Source: an uncultured Tannerella sp. (GTDB lineage: Bacteria; Bacteroidota; Bacteroidia; Bacteroidales; Tannerellaceae). Taken from it: a stretch of DNA of 6,949 bases. The stretch spans positions 1-6,949 of the forward strand of contig CALHPT010000247.1 of the NCBI GenBank assembly GCA_938036405.1, given 5' to 3'. The translations under genes and the position numbers were made by a program. This document shows, piece by piece, positions 1 to 6,492 of this stretch (the first letter of the stretch is position 1; each line of letters opens with the position of its first letter). A model generated the notes under the pieces. That model saw nothing but the letters and a program-made list of their open reading frames with translations, had not been told where the DNA came from and searched no databases.

Positions 1-1
1 G

Positions 2-793
2 GATTCAATAGGCAATCTTTTGAAGTACCCCACCCGGGAGGCATTGCGTCAAACAGACTTTGCTGAATCGGACGGCATACAGGTGGACCTAAGATATTTC
101 CGTCTGCAGCGGCGCCGCATACAGCTCGCTTTTCAGGTGTTCGGTGAGGGGGACGCAGATCTGCGAATGCGTTTGAAAGCCTTTGCAGACGCATTGTCTG
201 CTCCCGGCTGGCGTGCGTTTGACTTTGGGCTGAACATTCCCCTCTCTTTGCGCTACGTATCGACCCAGAGCCTCGTCATACACGGCTCGTCTCAGCACGG
301 TTCAAACGGTGCAACAATGACAGTAACGATGGAGGAGGGCACCTTTCCTTTGTCCGCGCGGACGAGCTACGCGGTTTTGGGGCCAAGGACTATTCCCCAC
401 ACACCGCACGGAGAGGCTGCGATCCGCGGCATAGATATAGCAGAGTACGGCGCTTCGCTTGACGCTGCATACACGTGGGCTACATCTGCTTTGGCTGACC
501 TGAAAGAGCCGTTCAATGATGGCCGAAAACTGCACCTCGACGAGGTGCGCCGAAAGTCCGCCGATTGGACACTTCATATCGACATCGCAGCGCCGTCGCT
601 GGATGATTTTATGTGCAATTGGAAAGCGCTCTACAACACCATCGCAGCCCCGGGTACATTCCCGCTCTACCTGCGTGAACGGAACGCCACGTCGGAAGTT
701 TTTTACCGCGATTGCACGGCCTGCACAGCCATCTTTGGGACAGTGTACGCGGCTAAGATGCAGATCAAAGTCACCTGCCCCGCCGGAGAATAG
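2..793 (+). CDS. Tail protein with two related halves, Dit-like (5' end outside the window)
   Basis: I infer a structural tail protein, perhaps a distal-tail (Dit-like) component, because it precedes the tail-hub gene; no diagnostic motif proves this. The frame is open back to base 2 (it reads D-S-I-G-N-L-L-K-Y-P), so the TTG at 20 is unlikely to be the true start and the gene probably begins upstream. Counting from that TTG, residues 18-105 and 167-253 look like divergent copies of one domain. Each has a DG-containing strand (DGIQVDL and DGRKLHL), then a short beta strand (RRIQLAFQV and DWTLHIDI), an acidic helix (DADLRMRLKAFADAL and SLDDFMCNWKALYNTI), and an APG turn leading into more strands. 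The tandem layout suggests a duplicated beta-sandwich, as in ring-forming tail proteins. The stop is TAG at 791-793. A 110-base spacer follows. Confidence 0.6.
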   Translation, partial: DSIGNLLKYPTREALRQTDFAESDGIQVDLRYFRLQRRRIQLAFQVFGEGDADLRMRLKAFADALSAPGWRAFDFGLNIPLSLRYVSTQSLVIHGSSQHGSNGATMTVTMEEGTFPLSARTSYAVLGPRTIPHTPHGEAAIRGIDIAEYGASLDAAYTWATSALADLKEPFNDGRKLHLDEVRRKSADWTLHIDIAAPSLDDFMCNWKALYNTIAAPGTFPLYLRERNATSEVFYRDCTACTAIFGTVYAAKMQIKVTCPAGE

Positions 794-816
794 CCGGCTT
801 CCAATTTTGGTGGATC

Positions 817-824
817 TACATTTG
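817..824 (+). promoter_or_regulatory. Possible Bacteroidota -7 promoter element (weak)
   Basis: TACATTTG matches the Bacteroidota -7 consensus TAnnTTTG and lies in the 110-base spacer, about 80 bases before the ATG at 904. The expected -33 TTTG/TTG element about 19 bases further upstream is not seen: a TTTG at 806-809 is too close and the proper position reads GCCGG. Chance occurrence or a weak internal promoter are both possible. The rest of the spacer is an A/C-rich leader. Confidence 0.22.
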
Positions 825-903
825 CCGCACAACAACGAAACACACCCGCACCGGGGAGGGCCAAACAACCCGGCAACAACAACTAAACAACACCAAAACA
901 CGC

Positions 904-1509
904 ATGAGTGTACAATCTGAATTGATGCAAGAGGCCGCCACGCTGGCTGAGACGCCTGTCGTGATCCCCTTTACCTTCCAAGGTGTACCCGAGGGGAAGC
1001 ATCCAGGCGAAAGCATCTCCATCAGGCCCATCACTGTGGGCACTTGGTTTCGCATACGCCCCTTGCTGGCAGCCATTGATAAGGCGGACATAGAGAGGCT
1101 GATCGCACGTCCAAATCCCGATGGAGGCGAACCGGAGGGAGGTACTGACGCCGTCGAGACCGTCTCCGTGGAAGCCTTGGAAGCCATGCAGCGATACGGT
1201 GAATTGGTCTTCGAGATCGTATGCCTCGGAATACACAATCGCCCGGGCGACATGCCCCGATGGTTTCGGGAGACGCTCAAAGAGAGCTCTACGTGGCAAG
1301 ACCTCTATGTGCTGCTTAACGCCATCCTATACCGCATCGGCGCACAGTCTTTTTCCAACTCTATCACAGTCCTGAAAGCTGTGAGCCCGCTCGGAGAAGA
1401 GGAGATGATAGCCCTTCAACGGAACAAGACCGCCTGGACGCAGAAAGCCCTTTCGGCTTCCTTACCGCCGCCAACGAGGCCTTCGGATACACCCACCGGC
1501 AAACCTTAG
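904..1509 (+). CDS. Probable tail-assembly chaperone, zero-frame product (201 aa)
   Basis: This looks like the N-terminal part of a siphophage tail-assembly chaperone, which binds the tape-measure protein while the tail polymerises. Support is the domain pattern rather than a match to a named protein. There is a short beta-rich N-terminus (residues 18-45), an IRPITVGTWFRIRPLL segment, an acidic glycine-rich loop (70-85), then helices around 88-112 and 130-148, and a charged helix to about residue 181. The last 20 residues (ALSASLPPPTRPSDTP...) are proline/serine-rich and read like out-of-frame or tail sequence. The -1 frame is open from 1320 and continues with a folded-looking 81-residue stretch to 1694, so this gene is likely the first half of a G/GT-type pair or of a frameshifted gene. 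The ATG at 904 follows an A/C-rich leader without a Shine-Dalgarno box. The role is inferred. Confidence 0.6.
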   Translation: MSVQSELMQEAATLAETPVVIPFTFQGVPEGKHPGESISIRPITVGTWFRIRPLLAAIDKADIERLIARPNPDGGEPEGGTDAVETVSVEALEAMQRYGELVFEIVCLGIHNRPGDMPRWFRETLKESSTWQDLYVLLNAILYRIGAQSFSNSITVLKAVSPLGEEEMIALQRNKTAWTQKALSASLPPPTRPSDTPTGKP

Positions 1510-1694
1510 CGACGCCGTACGCCCTGATGCTCGCTATGATGCGAGAGCGCGGCTACACCGTGAATAAGCGCAACCGTGAAATGGAACGAGGCAATGAGTC
1601 CAAGGGTGATGACGGTGAGGAGTACAGAATGATACGAGACTTCGAGACGGGCGAAATGAAGCCCGTACGCGTAGCCAAGGGTGGACGGATCTGA
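1449..1694 (+). CDS. -1-frame C-terminal extension of the tail-assembly chaperone
   Basis: The 239 bases between the stop at 1507-1509 and the next gene at 1749 are mostly coding in the -1 frame. That frame is open from 1320 (after TAA 1317-1319) to TGA 1692-1694. From 1449 it reads PFGFLTAANEAFGYTHRQ, then a helical ATPYALMLAMMRERGY segment and a charged tail ending VAKGGRI, 81 residues in all. The content (aromatic FGFL, AFGYTHRQ, then a Met-rich helix) looks like real protein, whereas the zero frame here is proline-rich. No credible start codon opens it independently: the first ATG (1536) falls in the middle of the helix. Joining after Ala182 would give about 263 residues. It may be made by -1 ribosomal frameshifting, as for the GT product of phage lambda, or the gene may have lost one C in the CCC run at 1448-1450, which would make it broken. 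No perfect X XXY YYZ slip site is visible near the join. Confidence 0.6.
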   Translation, partial: PFGFLTAANEAFGYTHRQTLATPYALMLAMMRERGYTVNKRNREMERGNESKGDDGEEYRMIRDFETGEMKPVRVAKGGRI

Positions 1695-1704
1695 TCCGCC
1701 ACCC
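1679..1704 (+). promoter_or_regulatory. Strong RNA hairpin across the stop of the -1-frame extension
   Basis: GGGTGG (1679-1684) pairs with CCACCC (1699-1704) and CGGAT (1686-1690) with ATCCG (1694-1698). This leaves one bulged A (1685) and a three-base loop CTG, so the stem has 11 pairs. The stop TGA at 1692-1694 sits in the loop and the first base of the right arm. No T-run follows on either strand, so it does not look like an intrinsic terminator. It may stabilise or process the mRNA ahead of the tail-hub gene; this is inference. Confidence 0.45.
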
Positions 1705-1748
1705 ACCCCAAACAGACAACTAAACAGAAACAAAAACAGACAATACCA

Positions 1749-4715
1749 ATGATTATCTATAGAGCGGGTAAGCAGATCGCAGACGTATGGGTTGGCGCCG
1801 CCTCCTACACGCTGGAGGAGATCAATGGCGCTCGGATCGCCTACGTGGAGTTCACTACCCTGCAACCGATCGGGCAGACCGTGAATGACTACATCACCTA
1901 CAAGGGTGAGACGTACTACGTCCGTCATCGCGAAGACGTCACGAAGGAGGAGGTCAGCCGCGGCTTTGCGTACCGCGTGAAGTTCTACCACGAGATGTAC
2001 CGACTGCACGACGTCGTGGCCTTCCCCTACGAGAAGCCCGACTTCCGTAAGAACATGAGCAAGTACAACGGCACGGCCAGCCAGTTGCTGGACATCGTGG
2101 TGCGATCCATGAACCGCGTGCACGCCGGATGGAAGGCAGGCAGCTGTGTGGAGACGAAGGCCGAGACGTTCGATCTGAAGGACAAGACGTGCGCTGAAGT
2201 TGTTAATGAGATCGCCACACGCTTCGAGACCGAGTTCTATGTGCAGGATCGCACCCTAACTATCGGACGACGCGAAATCGATCGCCCCGGCAGCCGCATC
2301 TATTCACAGGGCCCGGACGGGGGATTCCGATCCATCACACTCTCAGCCGTCGAGGAGGTGCCCCCACTGACGCGCCTGTACGCCTACGGCTCCGACAAGA
2401 ACATGGCAGCGCAAGGCACCAAGGATGCGCTGGAGTACCTCAAGCTCCCCGGAGGTGCACTCTATCTGGAGAAGAACGTCGACAAGTACGGTGTGATCGA
2501 ACGCCCGAAGCAGTTTCAGGACATCTACCCCCACGGCGTCTTTACCGTCACGGCACGCGTGGACGAGTTCACGTTGCAGGCCGCGGGAATCGATTTCGAT
2601 CTTGACGCGCAACTGATAGACAACACAGAGCCGACCGTCACCTTTCAAGACGGCGGTTTGGCAGGCTATGACCTACACATCGTCAAAGGCTCATGGGACA
2701 ACAAGACGAAGCAGTTCAAACTGGCTAAGGTGGAAGAAGAGGGTGCCCTCAAAGTACCCGGTGACATCCATTTCGCGGTCGGAGATAAGTTTATTCTGAC
2801 CGGCATTAAGATGCCAAAGGCCTACGTGGATAAGGCATCCGAGGAGCTTCGGGTAGCGGCACAGAAGTACCTCGATGGCAAATGCGAGAACCGCACAAAG
2901 CTGGCCGTGGTCTGCGACGAGGTCTTGTTCGCGAAGTACTCACTCAGTGTGCAGTGTGGCGAGCTGATGCACGTCCGAGACGCACGCCTCGGGCTGGATC
3001 GAAAGATCCGCGTGACGAGTGTCAAGCGCTTCATCGAGAATGACGACGAAGAGCCGTATCGCTATGAGATTGTGCTCAGCGACTTTCTCGAGGGCAACCG
3101 CTTCATGCAGGAGCTGAGCGACATCAAGAAGGAATCCAAGGCCGCGCGCGAGCGGGCCGAGGAGATGGTGCGATACAGCCGCCGCCAATGGCAGGACGTC
3201 AAGGAGACACAGGAGCACCTGAAGAAGGATTTCGCCGACAAGTTCAAGGAGTCTATCAATCCCGTAACGATTGAGACCATGCAGCTCATTGCCGGGCATG
3301 AGCAATTGCAGTTCGTCTTTGTGGACAGCAAGACGGCCCCGCAAAAGGTGGTGGGTGTGTATCCAGAGTTCACCGGCGGGCGGGTGCACGTCCGAGCCGC
3401 GGGCCTCTTCTTGAAGCACATGACGATGGGCGTTAAGGCCATCTCATCGAAGCATGACCCCAGCCAATACCGCTATTGGGAAATGGCTGACTTTACCTCC
3501 GAGGCGCTGGCCGCCGATAAGGTCTATCGCCTCTACGCCAGAGTCGAGGCCAACGGGCAAAACGGCTCGTTTGTGCTGCATGACACATTCAAGGGTATGA
3601 ATGATGAAGTGGGCGCTTACCTGCTTTTGATGGGCTACCTTGGGGCCGAGCGAGAGGGCAACCGCAGCTGGGGGCGTGCGTACGGCTTCACAGAGATCCT
3701 GCCGGGGCAGATCACTACGGAGCTGATCCAAGACCCCAACGCGCAGCTTGTTATCGACCTCACCAATGGTCGCATCACGGGGCCGCTTACCATCACCGCT
3801 GGCTCGGTGGGTTACAACAACCTGACCGATAAACCCGACTTGACGGGCTACCTGACAAAGTCCGAGTTCAAGGTTACAGCCGATCAGATCCGCGCGGAGG
3901 TAGGGGGAGCCAAACAGACAGCAGGGGAAACAAAGCAGCAACTTGAGGCAAAGCTCGCGGCGTTTCAAACGAAAACGCAGCAAGACTCACTGGCGCTATT
4001 AAACCGACAAAGCGCATTAGAAGGCAGTGTGCATCAGTTGCAGACGGCCGGATTTATGACAACGGAGCAGGGCAATGTGCTTTACGCATCTGCAAAGTTG
4101 AACGATGGCCGAGAGATAGCCTCTCGCATCGTGCAGACGCCGGGCGCGATCAATTTAATCTCACAGCACATCAATCTCGACGGATACGTAACAGTTGGAG
4201 CACTGAGTAAGACAAACGAAGCACTGAATAAATACAAGGACGATCTGCAAAAACAAATCAATGGCAAACAAGGACTTTCGGACACGATTCAGCTAAACAG
4301 AATTAAGTACGGAAATGTAGCGATCATAGACAGCAAGACGGGGAAGATAACAAACACAATGATAGATACCGACAAACTGAAAGTTAATGAGGCGGCGCAA
4401 ATCGGCATGTTTAAGATTAAGGACGATACGCTGAGATCGGATATATCCGGTGATTACACAGTAATTTACCCGAACGGCTGGATACAACTCAAAAGCAAAA
4501 ATAACTACACAAACCTAAGGGATGGTGCATTGGAATTGTTTGGGCAGAGTACCTCATTCAGTGTTAATATTAGAGGAGTTGGTGGTGAGTGGACGCCTCG
4601 TGTACGATTGACTATGACGAATTTACCTCACGTCAATACTGTAAAAAATGAAGGAGGTAAAACTTTCCGCACCATGATGTGGTGTGTAGAAAATGGCCTT
4701 ACATGCTGGCAGTAA
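1749..4715 (+). CDS. Tail hub/tip protein with fibre-like C-terminus (988 aa)
   Basis: This is the largest gene and probably the tail-tip hub, which caps the tail tube and carries the host-contact region. Residues 1-450 resemble the beta-rich N-terminal hub region of Tal/gp27-type tail proteins. They include a strand pair around YITYKGETYYVRHR (48-61) and the segment VVNEIATRFETEFYVQDRTLTIGRR (151-175), typical of hub proteins. A charged coiled coil follows at about 452-500. Residues 505-690 are beta-rich, with LVIDLTNGRITGPLTI at about 667-682. YNNLTDKPDLTGYLT (689-703) is a linker type common in phage fibres. A second Gln/Lys-rich helical stretch lies at about 715-765, and INLISQHINLDGYVTV (801-816) resembles fibre repeats. 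The last ~110 residues are unrecognised and end in a Cys-containing tail. DNA from about 3900 on is clearly less GC-rich than the start of the gene. The ATG follows an A/C-rich leader. Confidence 0.75.
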   Translation: MIIYRAGKQIADVWVGAASYTLEEINGARIAYVEFTTLQPIGQTVNDYITYKGETYYVRHREDVTKEEVSRGFAYRVKFYHEMYRLHDVVAFPYEKPDFRKNMSKYNGTASQLLDIVVRSMNRVHAGWKAGSCVETKAETFDLKDKTCAEVVNEIATRFETEFYVQDRTLTIGRREIDRPGSRIYSQGPDGGFRSITLSAVEEVPPLTRLYAYGSDKNMAAQGTKDALEYLKLPGGALYLEKNVDKYGVIERPKQFQDIYPHGVFTVTARVDEFTLQAAGIDFDLDAQLIDNTEPTVTFQDGGLAGYDLHIVKGSWDNKTKQFKLAKVEEEGALKVPGDIHFAVGDKFILTGIKMPKAYVDKASEELRVAAQKYLDGKCENRTKLAVVCDEVLFAKYSLSVQCGELMHVRDARLGLDRKIRVTSVKRFIENDDEEPYRYEIVLSDFLEGNRFMQELSDIKKESKAARERAEEMVRYSRRQWQDVKETQEHLKKDFADKFKESINPVTIETMQLIAGHEQLQFVFVDSKTAPQKVVGVYPEFTGGRVHVRAAGLFLKHMTMGVKAISSKHDPSQYRYWEMADFTSEALAADKVYRLYARVEANGQNGSFVLHDTFKGMNDEVGAYLLLMGYLGAEREGNRSWGRAYGFTEILPGQITTELIQDPNAQLVIDLTNGRITGPLTITAGSVGYNNLTDKPDLTGYLTKSEFKVTADQIRAEVGGAKQTAGETKQQLEAKLAAFQTKTQQDSLALLNRQSALEGSVHQLQTAGFMTTEQGNVLYASAKLNDGREIASRIVQTPGAINLISQHINLDGYVTVGALSKTNEALNKYKDDLQKQINGKQGLSDTIQLNRIKYGNVAIIDSKTGKITNTMIDTDKLKVNEAAQIGMFKIKDDTLRSDISGDYTVIYPNGWIQLKSKNNYTNLRDGALELFGQSTSFSVNIRGVGGEWTPRVRLTMTNLPHVNTVKNEGGKTFRTMMWCVENGLTCWQ

Positions 4716-4740
4716 ATAAGCATACACAAACAACGAGAAT

Positions 4741-5028
4741 ATGAAAACAATCAATTTCAGCAAGGTGCGCGAAGGGGAGTATATCTCCGGGAGCTTCGCG
4801 CCGGAGAGCGACGCGATCAGCGTGCGCGTAGAGTTTGAAACAAGGGCGACGGGCAATGCCTTGATCGTTGAGCGTTCCATCACGGGGCAGGACTGGGTGA
4901 CAGCTGACGTCGTGACCGGGTATGGCTTCGACGGAAAGGCCGTAGAGTTTGGCGTGGACGGCATCGTAGCCGGGCAGCAATTGCGCCTCGTGGCCGGTGC
5001 GCCCGCCAGTGCGAAGTATATCGGATAA
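4741..5028 (+). CDS. Small beta-rich phage protein, probable tail-tip accessory (95 aa)
   Basis: I do not recognise a named family. The protein begins MKTINFSKVREGEYISGSF and then alternates charged and hydrophobic residues in a way that suggests a small beta sandwich: ISVRVEFE (26-33), ALIVERSI (40-47), DWVTADVV (51-58), AVEFGVDG (67-74) and LRLVAG (81-86). There is no signal peptide, membrane segment or catalytic motif. It lies 25 bases after the tail-hub stop and 21 bases before the repeat protein, and it is GC-rich again after the AT-richer end of the hub gene. The position suggests a small structural or decoration protein of the tail tip or fibre. Confidence is high that it is a gene and low for its role. 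Confidence 0.65.
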   Translation: MKTINFSKVREGEYISGSFAPESDAISVRVEFETRATGNALIVERSITGQDWVTADVVTGYGFDGKAVEFGVDGIVAGQQLRLVAGAPASAKYIG

Positions 5029-5049
5029 CCAAAGAAAGAAGATAGATCT

Positions 5050-5946
5050 ATGAAAATCGTGCATTTGATTCAGTACCACCTCGGAGGTGGACGAAAGAGG
5101 AAAGGCGGCAAGGGCGGGCACACGCCCGCGCCGCAGCTGCCAGACGCTGGCAAGCCCTATGTAGACAGTGTCAGCTATGACAAAGACGCCCAAAAGGTGC
5201 GTCTGCGTGCGCAGAACGCCCGGCCGGGTGAGGTCAAAACGCCGCTGGGAGATTGGCAGGAATTCCCGATCGATGTGCCAACGCCTACACCGCTACCCGA
5301 CGCGGGTAAACCGTTTGTGGAGGGTGTGACGTACGACCCCGACACAAAGAAGGTGAAGGTGCGTGCCAAGGTCGCACAGGCCGGGGAGGTGAAAGATCCA
5401 ATCGGAGAGGAGCAAGAGTTCCCGATCCATGTGCCCATCCCACCTGCACCGCCAGCACCCACTTTGCCCGACGCCGGCAAGCCCCGTGTTTCCAAATTCA
5501 ACTACGATCCAACCACCCGGAAAGTAACCGTGCAGGCCAGCGTATCGCAGGCCGGCGAAGTCAAAACACCCCTCGGAGACGAGCAGACGTTCGACATTCC
5601 GGCGGAGGCGGCAAAGCCGGAAGTTAAGGGGCTGGTTTTTCTCTATGAGGTGCAAAACGGCTATTCAGACAGAGAGGTCGAGGTTATAGCAGGATTCGCA
5701 GAATCGGTAACTATTGACGGGCAAACATGGCCTTGCCGAGCATACGTTCGGAATGGATCCGCGGAAATGCCAGCAGAGCCCGTGATGCTTTTCTCTGACA
5801 TTTTTAGGTTTGACGCTCCTATGATGCCTCTTCCATCTTTTCAATCGACCCCGGGGAGGCCGGAAGTTATAAGCCAGTACCCACCGAGGCTAACGGCGGA
5901 AGGAATTTTACTGGTAGAGCAGCAAGTCATGATTCAGCCGTACTAA
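5050..5946 (+). CDS. Tail-fibre-like protein with three LPDAGKP repeats (298 aa)
   Basis: This is probably a virion-surface or fibre protein; I do not recognise a named family. The N-terminus (residues 1-25) is basic and glycine-rich (LGGGRKRKGGKGG). Three tandem repeats of about 50-57 residues start at Leu30, Leu82 and Leu139. Each reads LPDAGKP, then V..V.YD.....KV.V.A, an AGEVK-P-G core (PGEVK in copy 1) and an EFPI or FDI end strand. Proline-rich linkers (PTPTP and PIPPAPPAPT) separate them, giving a beads-on-a-string layout. Residues 192-298 form a different, unrepeated domain with several predicted strands and a Cys at 229. Its DNA is about 52% GC, lower than the repeat region, which suggests a separate origin. 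The gene ends with TAA 5944-5946, just before a terminator. There is no signal peptide. It could be a receptor-binding or decoration protein. Confidence 0.6.
   Translation: MKIVHLIQYHLGGGRKRKGGKGGHTPAPQLPDAGKPYVDSVSYDKDAQKVRLRAQNARPGEVKTPLGDWQEFPIDVPTPTPLPDAGKPFVEGVTYDPDTKKVKVRAKVAQAGEVKDPIGEEQEFPIHVPIPPAPPAPTLPDAGKPRVSKFNYDPTTRKVTVQASVSQAGEVKTPLGDEQTFDIPAEAAKPEVKGLVFLYEVQNGYSDREVEVIAGFAESVTIDGQTWPCRAYVRNGSAEMPAEPVMLFSDIFRFDAPMMPLPSFQSTPGRPEVISQYPPRLTAEGILLVEQQVMIQPY
5137..5604 (+). repeat. Three tandem protein-coding repeats (LPDAGKP modules)
   Basis: Copies begin at 5137, 5293 and 5464, spaced 156 and 171 bases apart. The difference is the length of the proline linker between them. They are conserved as protein (LPDAGKP, YD....KV, GEVK.P.G) but have diverged in DNA, so they are old duplications held by selection rather than a recent expansion. 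Confidence 0.8.
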
Positions 5947-5956
5947 AACACCCCCA

Positions 5957-5993
5957 GCGGCGGGCCTCCAATAGCGGCGCCCGCCGCCTTTTT
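5957..5993 (+). terminator. Rho-independent terminator after the fibre gene
   Basis: GCGGCGGGC (5957-5965) pairs perfectly with GCCCGCCGC (5979-5987): nine G-C-rich pairs around a 13-base loop, followed after one C by TTTTT (5989-5993). It begins 10 bases after the stop of the fibre gene and ends 21 bases before the holin start. It probably ends most virion-gene transcription, so lysis genes would rely on read-through or a separate promoter. Confidence 0.82.
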
Positions 5994-6014
5994 CAAACCA
6001 ACTAACAACAAACA

Positions 6015-6476
6015 ATGGAAGTACTCTTTGAGGGCACCCGCCCCATGCTGGCCATTGCCGGCGCCTGCATCGGATTTGTGATCATGGCCATGATGATCGA
6101 CCTCATCAGTGGGGTCTACAAGGCCAAGCAGCGCAAAGAGGTGCGCACCTCGTACGGACTCAGTCGCACGGTGAGCAAATTCATTCTCTATTGTGGCAGC
6201 GCCATGATCGCCGCCATGATTGATCTGATGATCCACTATTCCCACCTGATGATCCTCATGAAGTTTGCCCCCCTCGTGGGCGTGCCCGTCGTCACCTGCC
6301 TCCTAAGCGTCTTTCTCTGCGTCATCGAGATCAAGAGCATCCGCGAAAAGGCCGACGAAAAGGTAAACAAAGACGTCAACGAGGTGGCCCGCTTGCTTCT
6401 CGAGCTGGCCGGTGGCCATGAAAGGCTGAAACAGATCCTCGGAGACAAGGCCGACGATACCATCAATAACCGATAA
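6015..6476 (+). CDS. Phage holin, holin_4/toxin-secretion type (153 aa)
   Basis: Holins form holes in the inner membrane at the end of the phage cycle so that the endolysin reaches the cell wall. The protein has hydrophobic membrane segments at about residues 10-34, 54-75 and 77-106. Between the first and second is the cytoplasmic loop DLISGVYKAKQRKEVRTSYGLSR, characteristic of the phage_holin_4 (TIGR01593-like) family. A charged, largely helical tail follows (107-153), longer than the minimal holin core. The length of about 150 residues fits the family. It starts with ATG right after the terminator, behind an A/C-rich leader (AACTAACAACAAACA), and lies 16 bases before a probable cell-wall hydrolase. 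That gene order is typical of a lysis cassette. Confidence 0.85.
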   Translation: MEVLFEGTRPMLAIAGACIGFVIMAMMIDLISGVYKAKQRKEVRTSYGLSRTVSKFILYCGSAMIAAMIDLMIHYSHLMILMKFAPLVGVPVVTCLLSVFLCVIEIKSIREKADEKVNKDVNEVARLLLELAGGHERLKQILGDKADDTINNR

Positions 6477-6492
6477 ACGATTTCAAAAGCGT

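Noticed and set aside
20..22. TTG as the start of the first tail gene
   Set aside because: The same frame is open and protein-like to base 2, no leader resembling those of the other genes precedes it, and the second internal copy implies extra N-terminal residues.
532..548. Perfect inverted repeat GCACCTCG-A-CGAGGTGC
   Set aside because: It lies inside a coding region, the one-base spacer is too short for a hairpin loop, and nothing else suggests an operator.
302..901. Long open frames on the minus strand, such as 302-901, 1506-2123 and 3444-3983
   Set aside because: They lie opposite well-supported + strand genes, have Cys/Arg/His-rich or low-complexity translations and no recognisable domains. 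They are shadows of GC-rich coding sequence.
516..920. A 134-residue + strand frame overlapping the end of the first gene and the spacer
   Set aside because: Its translation is Arg/Pro/Thr-rich without a fold pattern, and it runs in another frame of a convincing gene.
1347..1356. T TTT TCC as the frameshift slip site
   Set aside because: Slipping here would replace a helix-like zero-frame segment with FFQLYHSPESCEPARR, which looks like noise. The zero frame looks real up to about 1446.
3900..5946. Diversity-generating retroelement target in the tail-tip or fibre C-terminus
   Set aside because: No reverse transcriptase, template repeat or C-type-lectin-like end is visible. The composition break alone is better explained by mosaic exchange.
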